Shown: piece by piece, positions 51,000 to 59,687 of the stretch
Numbering within the stretch: the first letter of the stretch is position 1
Layout of the letters: the number at the start of each line of letters is the position of its first letter
Source: SPCO01 sp964579825
GTDB lineage: Bacteria > Chloroflexota > Limnocylindria > Limnocylindrales > CSP1-4
Assembly: GCA_964579825.1 (NCBI GenBank)
Contig: CAZOHT010000002.1
Coordinates: 62,001 to 126,000 of the forward strand
Reading direction: 5' to 3'
Length of the DNA stretch: 64,000 nucleotides
Position numbers and translations under genes: made by a program
The notes under the pieces: generated by a model
Told to the model about the DNA's origin: nothing
The model's database searches: none
What the model saw: only the letters and a program-made list of their open reading frames with translations

Positions 51000-51965
51000 C
51001 TAGCCTCGTCGCCGGCGGATCTCCGCGCTGATGGCGGGCAGGATCTCGTGCAGGTCGCCGATGATGGCGTAGTCGGCGGCGGCCATGACCGGCGCGTCGC
51101 GGTCCTTGTTGATCGCCAGGATCTGCTTGGCGCCCTTGCAGCCGGCCATGTGCTGGGTCGCCCCGCTGACGCCGGCGAGGATGTACAGCTCGGGCGCGAT
51201 CTTCGTGCCGGTCTGGCCGACCTGCTCGGTGTGCGGACGCCAACCGGAGATGGTGACGGCGCGCGAACAGCCGACAGCCGCGCCGAGGAGCCCGGCCAGC
51301 TCGACGACGGGCTCGAAGCCCTGCGCCGATCCCGCCCCGCGTCCGCCGGTCACGACGACCTTGGCCTCGGCCAGGGACACGCCACTGGTGGCGGCGGGGA
51401 TGCGCTCCATGACCCGGACCGCGAGGTCGGCGTCATCGATCCGTGGCGTGAACGTCTGGACGGTGGCGGTGCCGCCCGTCCGCTCGGCGGTCAGGGCGTG
51501 CGGCGCGACGCTCAGCACGGCCCGATCGGCACGGATCGCCGCCTCCTCGAGCAGGCTGCCGCCCCAGCGCTGGCGGGTGACGATGAGCGGATCGCCCGCG
51601 GTCACGGCGATGCAGTTCGCCGCGAATGGCAGGCCGGCGCGGGCGGCCACGCGTCCCAAGACGGTGTTGCCCGCCTCCGTGCCGGCGCCGACGATGACGG
51701 TCGCCTCGAGGCTCGCGGCAAGGTCACCGACGACCCGCGCGATCGCATCGGGCGCGAAGGCGTCGGCGGCGAGTGCCGGATGGTCGGCCACGTGGACCGC
51801 GGTCGCGCCCCACTCCCCGAGCCCGCCCGCCACGGAGGCGTCACCGACCAGGACGGCGTGGACCGGTCCGCCACCCGCGGCCGCGTTCGCCAGGGTCAGG
51901 GCCTGGAGGGAGACGCGATCGGCGGCGCCGTCGGCCGTGGTGACGAGGACCAGCACGGTCGCCAT
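51000..51965 (-). CDS. etfA: Electron transfer flavoprotein alpha subunit
   Basis: A 321-residue EtfA. The C-terminal FAD domain holds VVVTGGRGAGS, CSRAVTISGWRPHTEQVGQTGTKIAPELY and GVSGATQHMAGCKGAK. It carries electrons from the dimethylglycine-type dehydrogenase to the quinone pool through ETF-quinone oxidoreductase, which is not in this window. The ATG overlaps the EtfB stop (TGATG). Confidence 0.95.
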   Translation of the reverse strand: MATVLVLVTTADGAADRVSLQALTLANAAAGGGPVHAVLVGDASVAGGLGEWGATAVHVADHPALAADAFAPDAIARVVGDLAASLEATVIVGAGTEAGNTVLGRVAARAGLPFAANCIAVTAGDPLIVTRQRWGGSLLEEAAIRADRAVLSVAPHALTAERTGGTATVQTFTPRIDDADLAVRVMERIPAATSGVSLAEAKVVVTGGRGAGSAQGFEPVVELAGLLGAAVGCSRAVTISGWRPHTEQVGQTGTKIAPELYILAGVSGATQHMAGCKGAKQILAINKDRDAPVMAAADYAIIGDLHEILPAISAEIRRRRG

Positions 51966-52729
51966 CACAGCACCCCGATCCGGTCGAACAGGTCGACCGT
52001 GGCGGACGCGGCCGCAGCCCCGTCGCCGAGGATCGTGACCTCCTTGACCGCGCCCTGCGGCACGATCAGGCGGCGCATCTCCAGCCGCTGCTCCGGCCGG
52101 ACCGGCTGGGACGTCGTGACGGGCTTGCTCTTCGCCCGGATGCGGCCTGGTACCGACGGGTAGCGCGGCATGTTGAGGCCCTCCAGGACGCTCGCGACCG
52201 CCGGCAACGGGACCTCGTAGACGTCCCGTCCGCCCGGGACGACCTGCTCGCCGTGCACGACACCGCCGGCGACGGACAGCCCCTTCAACCCGGTCAGCAC
52301 CGGACGGCCGAGGGTGGCGCCGACACGCGCCGGGACCTGGTAGCCGCCGGTATCGCCGGACTCGTTGCCGAGCAGGATCAGGTCGAACGGCCCGCTTTCG
52401 GCCTCGTCCGCCCGGATGGCCTCCACGATGGCGGCGGCCGTGGACTCCGGATCCCACTCCTGGCCGTCCGTCACGAGGTGGATGGCGCGCGAGACGCCCA
52501 TCGCCATGGCATCACGCAGTTGCTCGAGCGACTCGGTCGGCCCAAGGGTCAGGACGACCGACTCGCCACCCTCCGCCTCGACCAGCTGGACCGCCGCCTC
52601 GACCGCGCACTCCTCGTGCGGCCCGATGGCAAAGCCCAGGTACTTGCTGTCGATGGCCCGGTCATCCTCGGTCAGGGTGATCCGACCGGCCACGGCGGGG
52701 ACGCGCTTGATACCGACGAGGATCTTCAT
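51965..52729 (-). CDS. etfB: Electron transfer flavoprotein beta subunit
   Basis: A 254-residue EtfB starting MKILVGIKRVPAVAG, with AIGPHEECAVEAAVQL and GNESGDTGGYQVPARVGATLG, the family AMP-binding region. It pairs with EtfA. A GTG six bases earlier overlaps the dehydrogenase stop and is an alternative start. Its position directly after the dehydrogenase suggests a dedicated electron acceptor rather than the general ETF. Confidence 0.94.
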   Translation of the reverse strand: MKILVGIKRVPAVAGRITLTEDDRAIDSKYLGFAIGPHEECAVEAAVQLVEAEGGESVVLTLGPTESLEQLRDAMAMGVSRAIHLVTDGQEWDPESTAAAIVEAIRADEAESGPFDLILLGNESGDTGGYQVPARVGATLGRPVLTGLKGLSVAGGVVHGEQVVPGGRDVYEVPLPAVASVLEGLNMPRYPSVPGRIRAKSKPVTTSQPVRPEQRLEMRRLIVPQGAVKEVTILGDGAAAASATVDLFDRIGVL

Positions 52730-52731
52730 CG

Positions 52732-55239
52732 TCACGCCCGGATGCGCAGGTTGTCGGGGTCGAAGAGCGGCCGCGCACCGACGACCGCCACGGTCACCGG
52801 GTAGCGCTCGGCGAAGTACTCGACGAAGAGCTGGTCGTTGCCCTCCACGGCGTGCTCCGGTGGCAGGTACGCCAGCAGGACGTGCTTCCCGGTCGACGGG
52901 CTGGCCCCGGCCGAGGTCGCGTACGACCGGCGACCCTTGGCGTCGACGATCGTCGAACCGTCCTCGAGGACGATCGGCTGACGACCGAGCATGTAGCGCT
53001 TCTCCCCGCTCGACGACGTGTGATCGTCCACGACGAGCGTGCAGAGCGTCGCGACCGGGGCCGCGGCCAGCTGGCGAAGGACGGCGTCCTTGCCGACGAA
53101 GTCCTGGGCCTTGATCTTCGGGGGTGCCATGTCGGCCTCGACGACATCGTAGTCGGCGTCCAGTTCGGCGCCGTAGGCTCGATAGCCCTTCTCGATCCGG
53201 CCGGTCGTGCCGTAGACCCCCATGCCGCAGGCCGTCAGGCCGTGCGCCTGGCCGGCCTCCCACAGGACCTCCCACAGGCGGCGGCCCTGCTCCATGGGCA
53301 CGTACAGCTCCCAGCCCAGGTCACCGACATACGAGATCCGCGACGCCAGGACGAGCTGGGAGCCGATCTCGATCGTCCGGCACGTCCCGAACTTGAACGC
53401 CTCGTTGGAGACGTCCGCGCGGGTGACCGACGCGAGGATGTCGCGCGCGCGCGGTCCCCAGATGCCGATCGTCGTGTAGGCCGTCGTGAGATCGACCACG
53501 GCGGCATCCGCCGGAAGGTGGTCCTTGAACCACTTGAGATCGCTCATGCCGTGGGCGCCACCGGTGACGACCCGGAAGACGCTGTCCTCCAGCCGCATGA
53601 TCGTGAGGTCGCTCTTGAACCCGCCCGTGTCGGACAGGACCGGCGTATAGACGACTCGACCGACCGGCACGTCCATCTGGCGCATCGCGACGGACTGGAC
53701 CGCGGCCAGCGCGCCCGGCCCGACGATGTCGAAGATGGCGAACGCGGAGAGGTCGAAGATGCCGGCCGATTCCCGCATGGCCAGGTGCTCGGCGTTGATG
53801 ATCGGCGACCACCAGCGGGCGTCCCACTCGTTCGGGCGGGTCTGGACGCCGTAGCGCTCGACGAGCCCGGCGTTCGAGCGGAACCATTGCGGGCGCTCCC
53901 AGCCGGCGACCTCGAAGAACTCGCCCTCGTGGGCTTCGTGCCACTCGTGCATCGGGGACCTGCGCAGCGGGCGGTCGGACAGGTACTGCTCGGCCGGATG
54001 GACGATGCCGTACGTCTTGGGGAACGCCTCGAAGGCGCGCGCCTTCGTGTGCGCGCGCGTCTTCTGGTGGCTGTGGAAGCGGCTGATGTCGGACTGGTTG
54101 CAGTCGATCTCGGGCTCGCCGTGGACCATCCACTCGGCGATGGACTTGCCGACCGCCGGACCCTCCTTGACCCACACGGCGGCGGCGGACCACAGGCCCT
54201 TGACCTCGGGCGTCTCGCCGAGGAGCGGCATGCCGTCCGGGGTCAGCGCGATGAGGCCGTTGATCGCGTACTTCACCCCGACCGATTCGTCGCCGACGAT
54301 CTCGGGCATGAGCGTGAGCGCGTCCTCCATCTGGGGATCGAAGTCCTCCTGGGTGAAGGGGAACTCGGTCGGCGACAGGGCGGCATCCTCGAGCGACGGG
54401 ATCTCCTCGGGGTCGTGCAGGATCGAGCGGTGGGCGTACGACCCGATCTCGAGGCCGATGCCGTCCTGGCGCTCGTACATGAGGACGTCCATGTCACGGA
54501 CGATCGGGAATTCGATCGCGCGCGAGGTGGTCTCGAAGCGCGGGACCGGCCCGACATCGATCATCTGGTGGACGGCCGGTGTCAGCGGGATGCGGGCGCC
54601 GGCCATCTCGGCGATGAGCGGCGACCAGACGCCACAGGCGATGACGACGTATTCCGCCTCGATGGTGCCCTTGCTCGTTTCGACGGTCCGGATCCGACCG
54701 CCTTCCACGCCGAGCGCCGTGACCTCGGTGCTCGGGAAGGACGTCAGCGCGCCCATCGCCTGGGCCTTCTCGCGGCACAGCGTCCCGAACTGGAGGGAGT
54801 CGCACACGCCGACGCCCGGTGTGTAGAAGCCACCGACGAGGATCGACTCATCGATGAACGGGACGAGCGCCTTGATCTCGGCCGGCGTGATGAGGCTGGA
54901 CTCGATCCCCCAGTTCTTGGACGAGTCCAACCGGCGACGGAGCTCGTTCATGCGCTCCTCGGACCGGGCCACCTCGATGCCGCCGCACTCCGTGTAGACG
55001 CCCCATTCCCGGTACTGGCGGGCGCTCTCCAGGGTCAGCTCCGCCATCTCCTTGTTGTGATCCACCAGGAACAGGAAGTTGGAGGCGTGCCCGGTCGAGC
55101 CGCCGGTATTCGGGAACGGGCCCTTGTCGACCTGGACGATGTCCGTCCAGCCCAGGTTCGCGAGGTGGTAGGCGACGCTGTTGCCGACGATGCCACCGCC
55201 GATGATCACGACCTTCGCGTGCGTCGGGAATGCGCCCAT
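52732..55239 (-). CDS. Dimethylglycine/sarcosine dehydrogenase-type flavoprotein (FAD + GcvT domains)
   Basis: An 835-residue protein. Residues 1-390 form a DAO-type FAD domain with VVIIGGGIVGNSVAYHLANLGW and GSTGHASN, where H51 aligns with the histidine that binds FAD covalently in DMGDH. The C-terminal half is GcvT-like, a tetrahydrofolate-binding fold (AIFDIVGPGA, YVGDLGWELYVP, GMGVYGTTGRIEKGY). The family oxidises an N-methyl group and captures it as methylene-tetrahydrofolate, with electrons passed to ETF, whose genes follow. The ATG has GAGGAGAGGG 7 nt upstream. Whether dimethylglycine, sarcosine or another N-methyl amine is used is not settled by sequence. Confidence 0.92.
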   Translation of the reverse strand: MGAFPTHAKVVIIGGGIVGNSVAYHLANLGWTDIVQVDKGPFPNTGGSTGHASNFLFLVDHNKEMAELTLESARQYREWGVYTECGGIEVARSEERMNELRRRLDSSKNWGIESSLITPAEIKALVPFIDESILVGGFYTPGVGVCDSLQFGTLCREKAQAMGALTSFPSTEVTALGVEGGRIRTVETSKGTIEAEYVVIACGVWSPLIAEMAGARIPLTPAVHQMIDVGPVPRFETTSRAIEFPIVRDMDVLMYERQDGIGLEIGSYAHRSILHDPEEIPSLEDAALSPTEFPFTQEDFDPQMEDALTLMPEIVGDESVGVKYAINGLIALTPDGMPLLGETPEVKGLWSAAAVWVKEGPAVGKSIAEWMVHGEPEIDCNQSDISRFHSHQKTRAHTKARAFEAFPKTYGIVHPAEQYLSDRPLRRSPMHEWHEAHEGEFFEVAGWERPQWFRSNAGLVERYGVQTRPNEWDARWWSPIINAEHLAMRESAGIFDLSAFAIFDIVGPGALAAVQSVAMRQMDVPVGRVVYTPVLSDTGGFKSDLTIMRLEDSVFRVVTGGAHGMSDLKWFKDHLPADAAVVDLTTAYTTIGIWGPRARDILASVTRADVSNEAFKFGTCRTIEIGSQLVLASRISYVGDLGWELYVPMEQGRRLWEVLWEAGQAHGLTACGMGVYGTTGRIEKGYRAYGAELDADYDVVEADMAPPKIKAQDFVGKDAVLRQLAAAPVATLCTLVVDDHTSSSGEKRYMLGRQPIVLEDGSTIVDAKGRRSYATSAGASPSTGKHVLLAYLPPEHAVEGNDQLFVEYFAERYPVTVAVVGARPLFDPDNLRIRA

Positions 55240-55302
55240 GACTCGACCCTCTCCTCGATCCGGCTGGCACCCCGGTCGTCGCCGCGGGTGCCGGGCCGTC
55301 TG

Positions 55303-55317
55303 TTGCACGTATTGCAA
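55303..55317. promoter_or_regulatory. Possible IclR operator upstream of the dehydrogenase operon
   Basis: Inverted 5-mers TTGCA and TGCAA separated by 5 bp, with a further TTGC at 55322, in the divergent region between the dehydrogenase gene (minus) and the second IclR gene (plus). Confidence 0.45.
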
Positions 55318-55348
55318 TCGTGTTGCCGCATCTGCGACACTGGCGGCG

Positions 55349-56188
55349 ATGGTACACCAACCGCGCCAGTCGTCGACACCCGGATCGGCCCAGGATCGAG
55401 CCGCCCGACCAGGCGTCGAACGCATCGCCGCCGCGCTCGACATCGTGGCACAGCGCGGGTGGGTCAGCGCGTCCGAACTGGCAGCCGCGATGGGCGTCGA
55501 TCGGAGCACCGGCTGGCGGCTGGCTCGCTCGCTGGAAGGCGTCGGCTGGTTGCACCAGGATGCGGCGACCGGGCGCTATCGACTCGGGCTGTCGCTGTTC
55601 GAGCTGGGGACCCGTGCGCTGGACACCGTCGACGTCCGCGACGAGGCGCGCCGGGTCATGGCCGAGTTGGTCGGGTCGACCGGCGAGAGCGTCGACCTCG
55701 CGATCCGCGACGGCGACAGCGTCGTGTTCATCGACAAGATCGACGGGACCGGCGAGGTCCGGGCGTTCACGCGGACCGGCCAACGGGCCGCGCTGCACGC
55801 GACGGCCGCAGGCAAGGTCTTCCTGGCGGCGCTGCCGGCCGAGGAGCTTGCGCGGTATCTCGCCCGGCCGCTGTCGGCCTCGACGCCGGCCACGATCACA
55901 TCGCCGGACGTCCTGGCCGACGTCGTCGACGAGACCCGGCGACGAGGCTGGGCGGTCAATCGGGGCGAGTTGTTCCCCGAGGCCGGGGCGCTGGCCGTTC
56001 CGGTGCTCGACGCGACGGGGGCCTGCGTCGCCGCCCTCGGGCTGAACATCCCGCTGTCCCGACTGACCGACGACCGGATCCGAGTCCTCGTCGACGATCT
56101 ACAGGCCGCAACGCGCCGCCTGACGCCGGCGTTCGGGTTCGGCCTTGCGGGTGCCTCGGTCGCCTCGACGGGAGCCGGGCTCCCATGA
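55349..56188 (+). CDS. IclR family transcriptional regulator (dehydrogenase operon)
   Basis: A 279-residue protein with a winged helix (VERIAAALDIVAQRGWVSASELAAAMGVDRSTGWRLARSLEG) and an IclR effector domain (RAALHATAAGKVFLAALP, WAVNRGELFPEAGALAVPV). It is divergent from the dehydrogenase-etfBA operon and most likely controls it; the plus-strand Gfo/Idh gene 47 nt downstream could be a further target. It differs clearly from the IclR at 48664, so two signals may be read. Confidence 0.92.
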   Translation: MVHQPRQSSTPGSAQDRAARPGVERIAAALDIVAQRGWVSASELAAAMGVDRSTGWRLARSLEGVGWLHQDAATGRYRLGLSLFELGTRALDTVDVRDEARRVMAELVGSTGESVDLAIRDGDSVVFIDKIDGTGEVRAFTRTGQRAALHATAAGKVFLAALPAEELARYLARPLSASTPATITSPDVLADVVDETRRRGWAVNRGELFPEAGALAVPVLDATGACVAALGLNIPLSRLTDDRIRVLVDDLQAATRRLTPAFGFGLAGASVASTGAGLP

Positions 56189-56223
56189 GCGCCGATGGTC
56201 CGCGCTCCTTGGACGCGAGCCGC

Positions 56224-56229
56224 TAGAGT
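56224..56229 (+). promoter_or_regulatory. -10 box for leaderless transcription of the Gfo/Idh gene
   Basis: TAGAGT 6 nt before ATG 56236; no Shine-Dalgarno between. Confidence 0.45.
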
Positions 56230-56235
56230 CATCGC

Positions 56236-57285
56236 ATGGCCTCCATCGAACCTGTTCGCGTCGGCGTCGTCGGCGTCGGCCTCATGGCGCGGTACCACCT
56301 GGCGAACATGCTGCCGCGCGACGACACGCACGTCGTGGCGGTGTGCGAGCCGTCCGCAGTCGCGTTCGAGGCGGCCTCGGAAGAGTTCACGTCGCGTGAT
56401 CTGCCCGTCCCGCCGAACGAGCCGGACTGGCAGCGCTTCATCGAGCGATTCGCGACCGAACTGGATGCCGTCGTCATCATCACGCCCCACGTGCTCCATC
56501 TCGCCCAGGCCACGGCCGCCCTCGACGCCGGGCTCGACGTCCTGCTCGAGAAGCCGATGGTGATGACCGCCGCCGAGGCCGAGACGCTCATTTCGACACG
56601 CGACCGGACCGGTCGGTTGCTGGTGGTCGCGTTCCCCGGCAGCCTGTCGCCGCAGATCCGGACCGCCGCCCGGATGATCGCGGACGGCGAGGTCGGACGG
56701 ATCCTGAACATCGCCGCGGTCGTCTGGCAGGACTGGCGAACGCACTCGACCGGGACCTGGCGGCAGGTCCCGGAGCTCTCAGGTGGCGGGTTCCTGTTCG
56801 ACACCGGGGCCCACATGCTCAACACGGTCGCCGATCTCGCCGGCGAGGACCTGACGCAGGTCGCGGCATGGCTGGAGGACGACGGCAGCCCCGTGGACAT
56901 CCGGGCCGTGGTCATGGCCAGGCTGGCGTCCGGGGCGCTCGTGACGATGAACGCGTGCGGTCGGTCGATCCCATCGATCGGGTCGGACATCCGGGTGTTC
57001 TGCGAGGGCGCCACCCTTCGGACCGGGATCTGGGGCGAACACCTCGAGCTGCAACGGGCGGGCGAGGACCAGCTGCGGCCCGTCGAGTCGGTCGCGTCCC
57101 GGACGGTCTGGGAGCAGTTCCTGGCGGTGCGGCTCGGGCACGATGTCAACCCCAGCCCACCCGAGGTCGGCCTCCGGATGGCTCGCCTCTGGGACGCGAT
57201 CCGGATGTCCTCCGAAGCGGGCGGCGCGGTCGTCAGTCCGGTCGGCGCAGGCCCGGCCACACAGGCAAGGGAGCTGGCGTCGTGA
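56236..57285 (+). CDS. Gfo/Idh/MocA family oxidoreductase
   Basis: A 349-residue protein. The N-terminal Rossmann domain opens VRVGVVGVGLMARYHLANM and carries the family EKP motif in DVLLEKPMVMT; the C-terminal part forms the open sheet (GGGFLFDTGAHMLNTVADL, with the DxxxH-like substrate region). It oxidises or reduces a sugar or polyol with NAD(P). The next gene, ThuA-like, overlaps by GTGA; the pair is common in sugar catabolic loci. Substrate unknown. Confidence 0.92.
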   Translation: MASIEPVRVGVVGVGLMARYHLANMLPRDDTHVVAVCEPSAVAFEAASEEFTSRDLPVPPNEPDWQRFIERFATELDAVVIITPHVLHLAQATAALDAGLDVLLEKPMVMTAAEAETLISTRDRTGRLLVVAFPGSLSPQIRTAARMIADGEVGRILNIAAVVWQDWRTHSTGTWRQVPELSGGGFLFDTGAHMLNTVADLAGEDLTQVAAWLEDDGSPVDIRAVVMARLASGALVTMNACGRSIPSIGSDIRVFCEGATLRTGIWGEHLELQRAGEDQLRPVESVASRTVWEQFLAVRLGHDVNPSPPEVGLRMARLWDAIRMSSEAGGAVVSPVGAGPATQARELAS

Positions 57286-58016
57286 CCGTCCGGGTGACCG
57301 TTTGGAACGAGTTCCGCCAGGAACGACATGACCCACCGGTGACCGCTGTCTATCCCGACGGCATCCACGCGGCCATCGCCGCCGGACTGCGCGACGCCGG
57401 CGGCTTCGAGGTCCGGACGGCGACGCTCGACGAACCCGAGCACGGGCTGACCGACGCGGTCCTGAGGAGCACCGACGTCCTGACCTGGTGGGGCCACGTC
57501 GCCCACGACGAGGTCAGTGATGCCGTCGTCGAGCGGGTCCAGGCGCGGGTCCTCGACGGGATGGGCCTCGTCGTCCTGCATTCGGGCCACTTCTCGCGCA
57601 TCTTCAAGCGGCTCATGGGCACCACGTGCGACCTCAAGTGGCGTGAGGACGGTCGGCCCGAACGGCTGTGGGTCGTGGACCCTTCGCATCCCCTGGCCGA
57701 AGGTCTGGGCGAGTCGTTCGAGCTGCCCGAGGAAGAGATGTACGGCGAGCACTTCGACATCCCGGCACCGGACGAGCTCGTCTTCGTCAGCTGGTTCGAA
57801 GGTGGCGAAGTGTTCCGCAGCGGCTGCACGTTCCGTCGCGGCCGAGGTCGGATCGTCTACTTCCGCCCAGGCCATGAGACCCACCCGACCTACTTCGATG
57901 TCAACGTGCGCCGGGTCATCGCCAATGCGGCCCGCTGGACGGCCCAGCCCGGCGGCGCTCGCCCGACGTATGGCCATCGGCCGCTCGTTGACCCGCCGGG
58001 CGGACCGCCGGCTTGA
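57282..58016 (+). CDS. ThuA-like protein
   Basis: A 244-residue flavodoxin-like-fold protein (VRVTVWNEFRQERHD, YPDGIHAAIAAGL, VLTWWGHVAHDEV, LVVLHSGHFSRIFKRLMGT, YFRPGHETHPTY). ThuA/GATase-like proteins accompany Gfo/Idh enzymes in trehalose and related sugar catabolism; their chemistry is not well defined. The GTG start overlaps the upstream stop. Confidence 0.9.
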   Translation: MTVRVTVWNEFRQERHDPPVTAVYPDGIHAAIAAGLRDAGGFEVRTATLDEPEHGLTDAVLRSTDVLTWWGHVAHDEVSDAVVERVQARVLDGMGLVVLHSGHFSRIFKRLMGTTCDLKWREDGRPERLWVVDPSHPLAEGLGESFELPEEEMYGEHFDIPAPDELVFVSWFEGGEVFRSGCTFRRGRGRIVYFRPGHETHPTYFDVNVRRVIANAARWTAQPGGARPTYGHRPLVDPPGGPPA

Positions 58017-58069
58017 CGCCATCCGGGCGCGCGTCAAAGCTGGCGACCCAGCCAACGACCGAGGACACC

Positions 58070-59539
58070 GTGCCAAGCCTGTACATCGACGGCCAGTGGG
58101 TCGCCTCCGCCGACGGAACGACCAGCCGCGTGATCTACCCGTCCGACGGCTCGGTCGTGACCGAGGTGGATGTCGCGACCGACGCCCAGGTCCAGGCCGC
58201 GATCGCGGCAGCCCGCAAGGCCTTCGACACGACCGACTGGCCGCGCACCCCCACCGGCGACCGCTCCGCCCTGCTCGACCGCGTCGCCACGCTGATCGAC
58301 CGCGACCTCGAGGAGATGGCCCGGCTCGAGACGATGAGCACCGGCAAGGCCATGCGCGAGAGCCGCTGGGACATCGTCGATGTCGCGCGGGTCTTCCGCT
58401 ACTACGCCCAGCTCGCCGACAAGGACCTGGGCCGCCTGGTGGATGCCAGCACGCCGACCGCCCTGTCCCGGGTCGTGCACGAGCCGATCGGCGTGTGCGG
58501 CCTGATCGCCCCCTGGAACTACCCCCTCCTCCAGCTGAGTTGGAAGGTCGCCCCCGCGCTCGCCGCCGGCAACACCGTCGTCATGAAGCCGGCCCAGGTG
58601 ACACCGCTGACGGCGATCCACCTGACCAAGCTGCTCGAGGAGGCCGGGACGCCGCCGGGCGTCGTGAACCTGGTCCTCGGGCCCGGCGAACGCGTCGGCC
58701 AGGCGCTCGGCGACAGCCCGGACGTGGACATGGTCTCACTGACCGGCGGCCTGACCGCGGGTCGTTCGCTGATGCGCGGCGCGGCGGTCAATGTCAAGCG
58801 AGTCGCCCTCGAACTCGGCGGCAAGAGCCCCAATATCGTCTTCGCCGACAGCGACTTCGAGACGGCCGTGGACAACGCCCTGACGGCGGCATTCACCCAC
58901 TCGGGCCAGGTGTGCTCGGCGGGATGCCGGGCGATCGTCCAGGACGAGATCTACGACCGGTTCGTCGACGAGATCGCCCGCCGTGCGGACCGGATCAAGC
59001 TGGGCGCCGGCCTTGACGACACCACGGAGACCGGCGCCCTCATCAGTGCCGACCACCGCGCCAAGGTGGAGGCCCACGTCGCGAGCGCCATCGCGGAGGG
59101 GGCGCGGCTGGTCGCCGGTGGCCATCGCCCCACCGAACCCGAGCTCCAGGACGGCTTCTACTACCGCCCGACCGTCTTCGCCGACTGCACGACGACGATG
59201 AAGATCGTCCAACAGGAAGTCTTCGGGCCGGTGCTCACGATCGAGCGGTTCAGGACCGAAGAGGAGGCGATCGCCCTTGGCAACGACACGACCTATGGTC
59301 TGGCCGGAGCCGTCTGGACCGCCGATGCCGGTCGCGCCCAGCGGGTCGCCAGCCGGCTGCGTCACGGCACGGTCTGGATCAACGACTACAACACGTATCT
59401 GCCCCAGGCCGAGTGGGGCGGGTTCAAGCAGTCCGGCATCGGGCGCGAGCTCGGCGTGACCGGGCTCGACGAGTACCGCGAGGCCAAGCACATCTGGCAG
59501 AACACCTCGCCCGGCCCGAGCGGCTGGTTCGAGGGCTAG
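58070..59539 (+). CDS. Betaine-aldehyde-type aldehyde dehydrogenase
   Basis: A 489-residue ALDH with PWNYPLLQLSWKVAPALAAGNTVVMKP, catalytic glutamate in LELGGKSPN, and SGQVCSAGCR with the nucleophilic cysteine. The C-terminal INDYNTYLPQAEWGGFKQSG(I)GRELG matches betaine-aldehyde dehydrogenases. GTG 58070 is preferred, with GAGG 5 nt upstream; a TTG at 58013 overlapping the ThuA stop is possible. Next to a betaine-type transporter and dimethylglycine-type dehydrogenase, it probably makes glycine betaine from betaine aldehyde. Confidence 0.92.
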   Translation: MPSLYIDGQWVASADGTTSRVIYPSDGSVVTEVDVATDAQVQAAIAAARKAFDTTDWPRTPTGDRSALLDRVATLIDRDLEEMARLETMSTGKAMRESRWDIVDVARVFRYYAQLADKDLGRLVDASTPTALSRVVHEPIGVCGLIAPWNYPLLQLSWKVAPALAAGNTVVMKPAQVTPLTAIHLTKLLEEAGTPPGVVNLVLGPGERVGQALGDSPDVDMVSLTGGLTAGRSLMRGAAVNVKRVALELGGKSPNIVFADSDFETAVDNALTAAFTHSGQVCSAGCRAIVQDEIYDRFVDEIARRADRIKLGAGLDDTTETGALISADHRAKVEAHVASAIAEGARLVAGGHRPTEPELQDGFYYRPTVFADCTTTMKIVQQEVFGPVLTIERFRTEEEAIALGNDTTYGLAGAVWTADAGRAQRVASRLRHGTVWINDYNTYLPQAEWGGFKQSGIGRELGVTGLDEYREAKHIWQNTSPGPSGWFEG

Positions 59540-59687
59540 GCTCGGCAGGACCCCACACCCGCCGGCCCGCCAGCCCGCGACCGGTCTTGCCCTGTTCCCC
59601 CCGCGGTCGCTCGCGTCGTACGATGCGCGGACCGTCGGGGACGGGATCGATCCGGGGACCACATCGCTGCTCAGGAAGGATGGCGGC

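Noticed and set aside
52852..56226. An 1124-codon plus-strand open frame opposite the dehydrogenase gene
   Set aside because: Shadow frame; it crosses from one real gene into another and shows no conserved domain.
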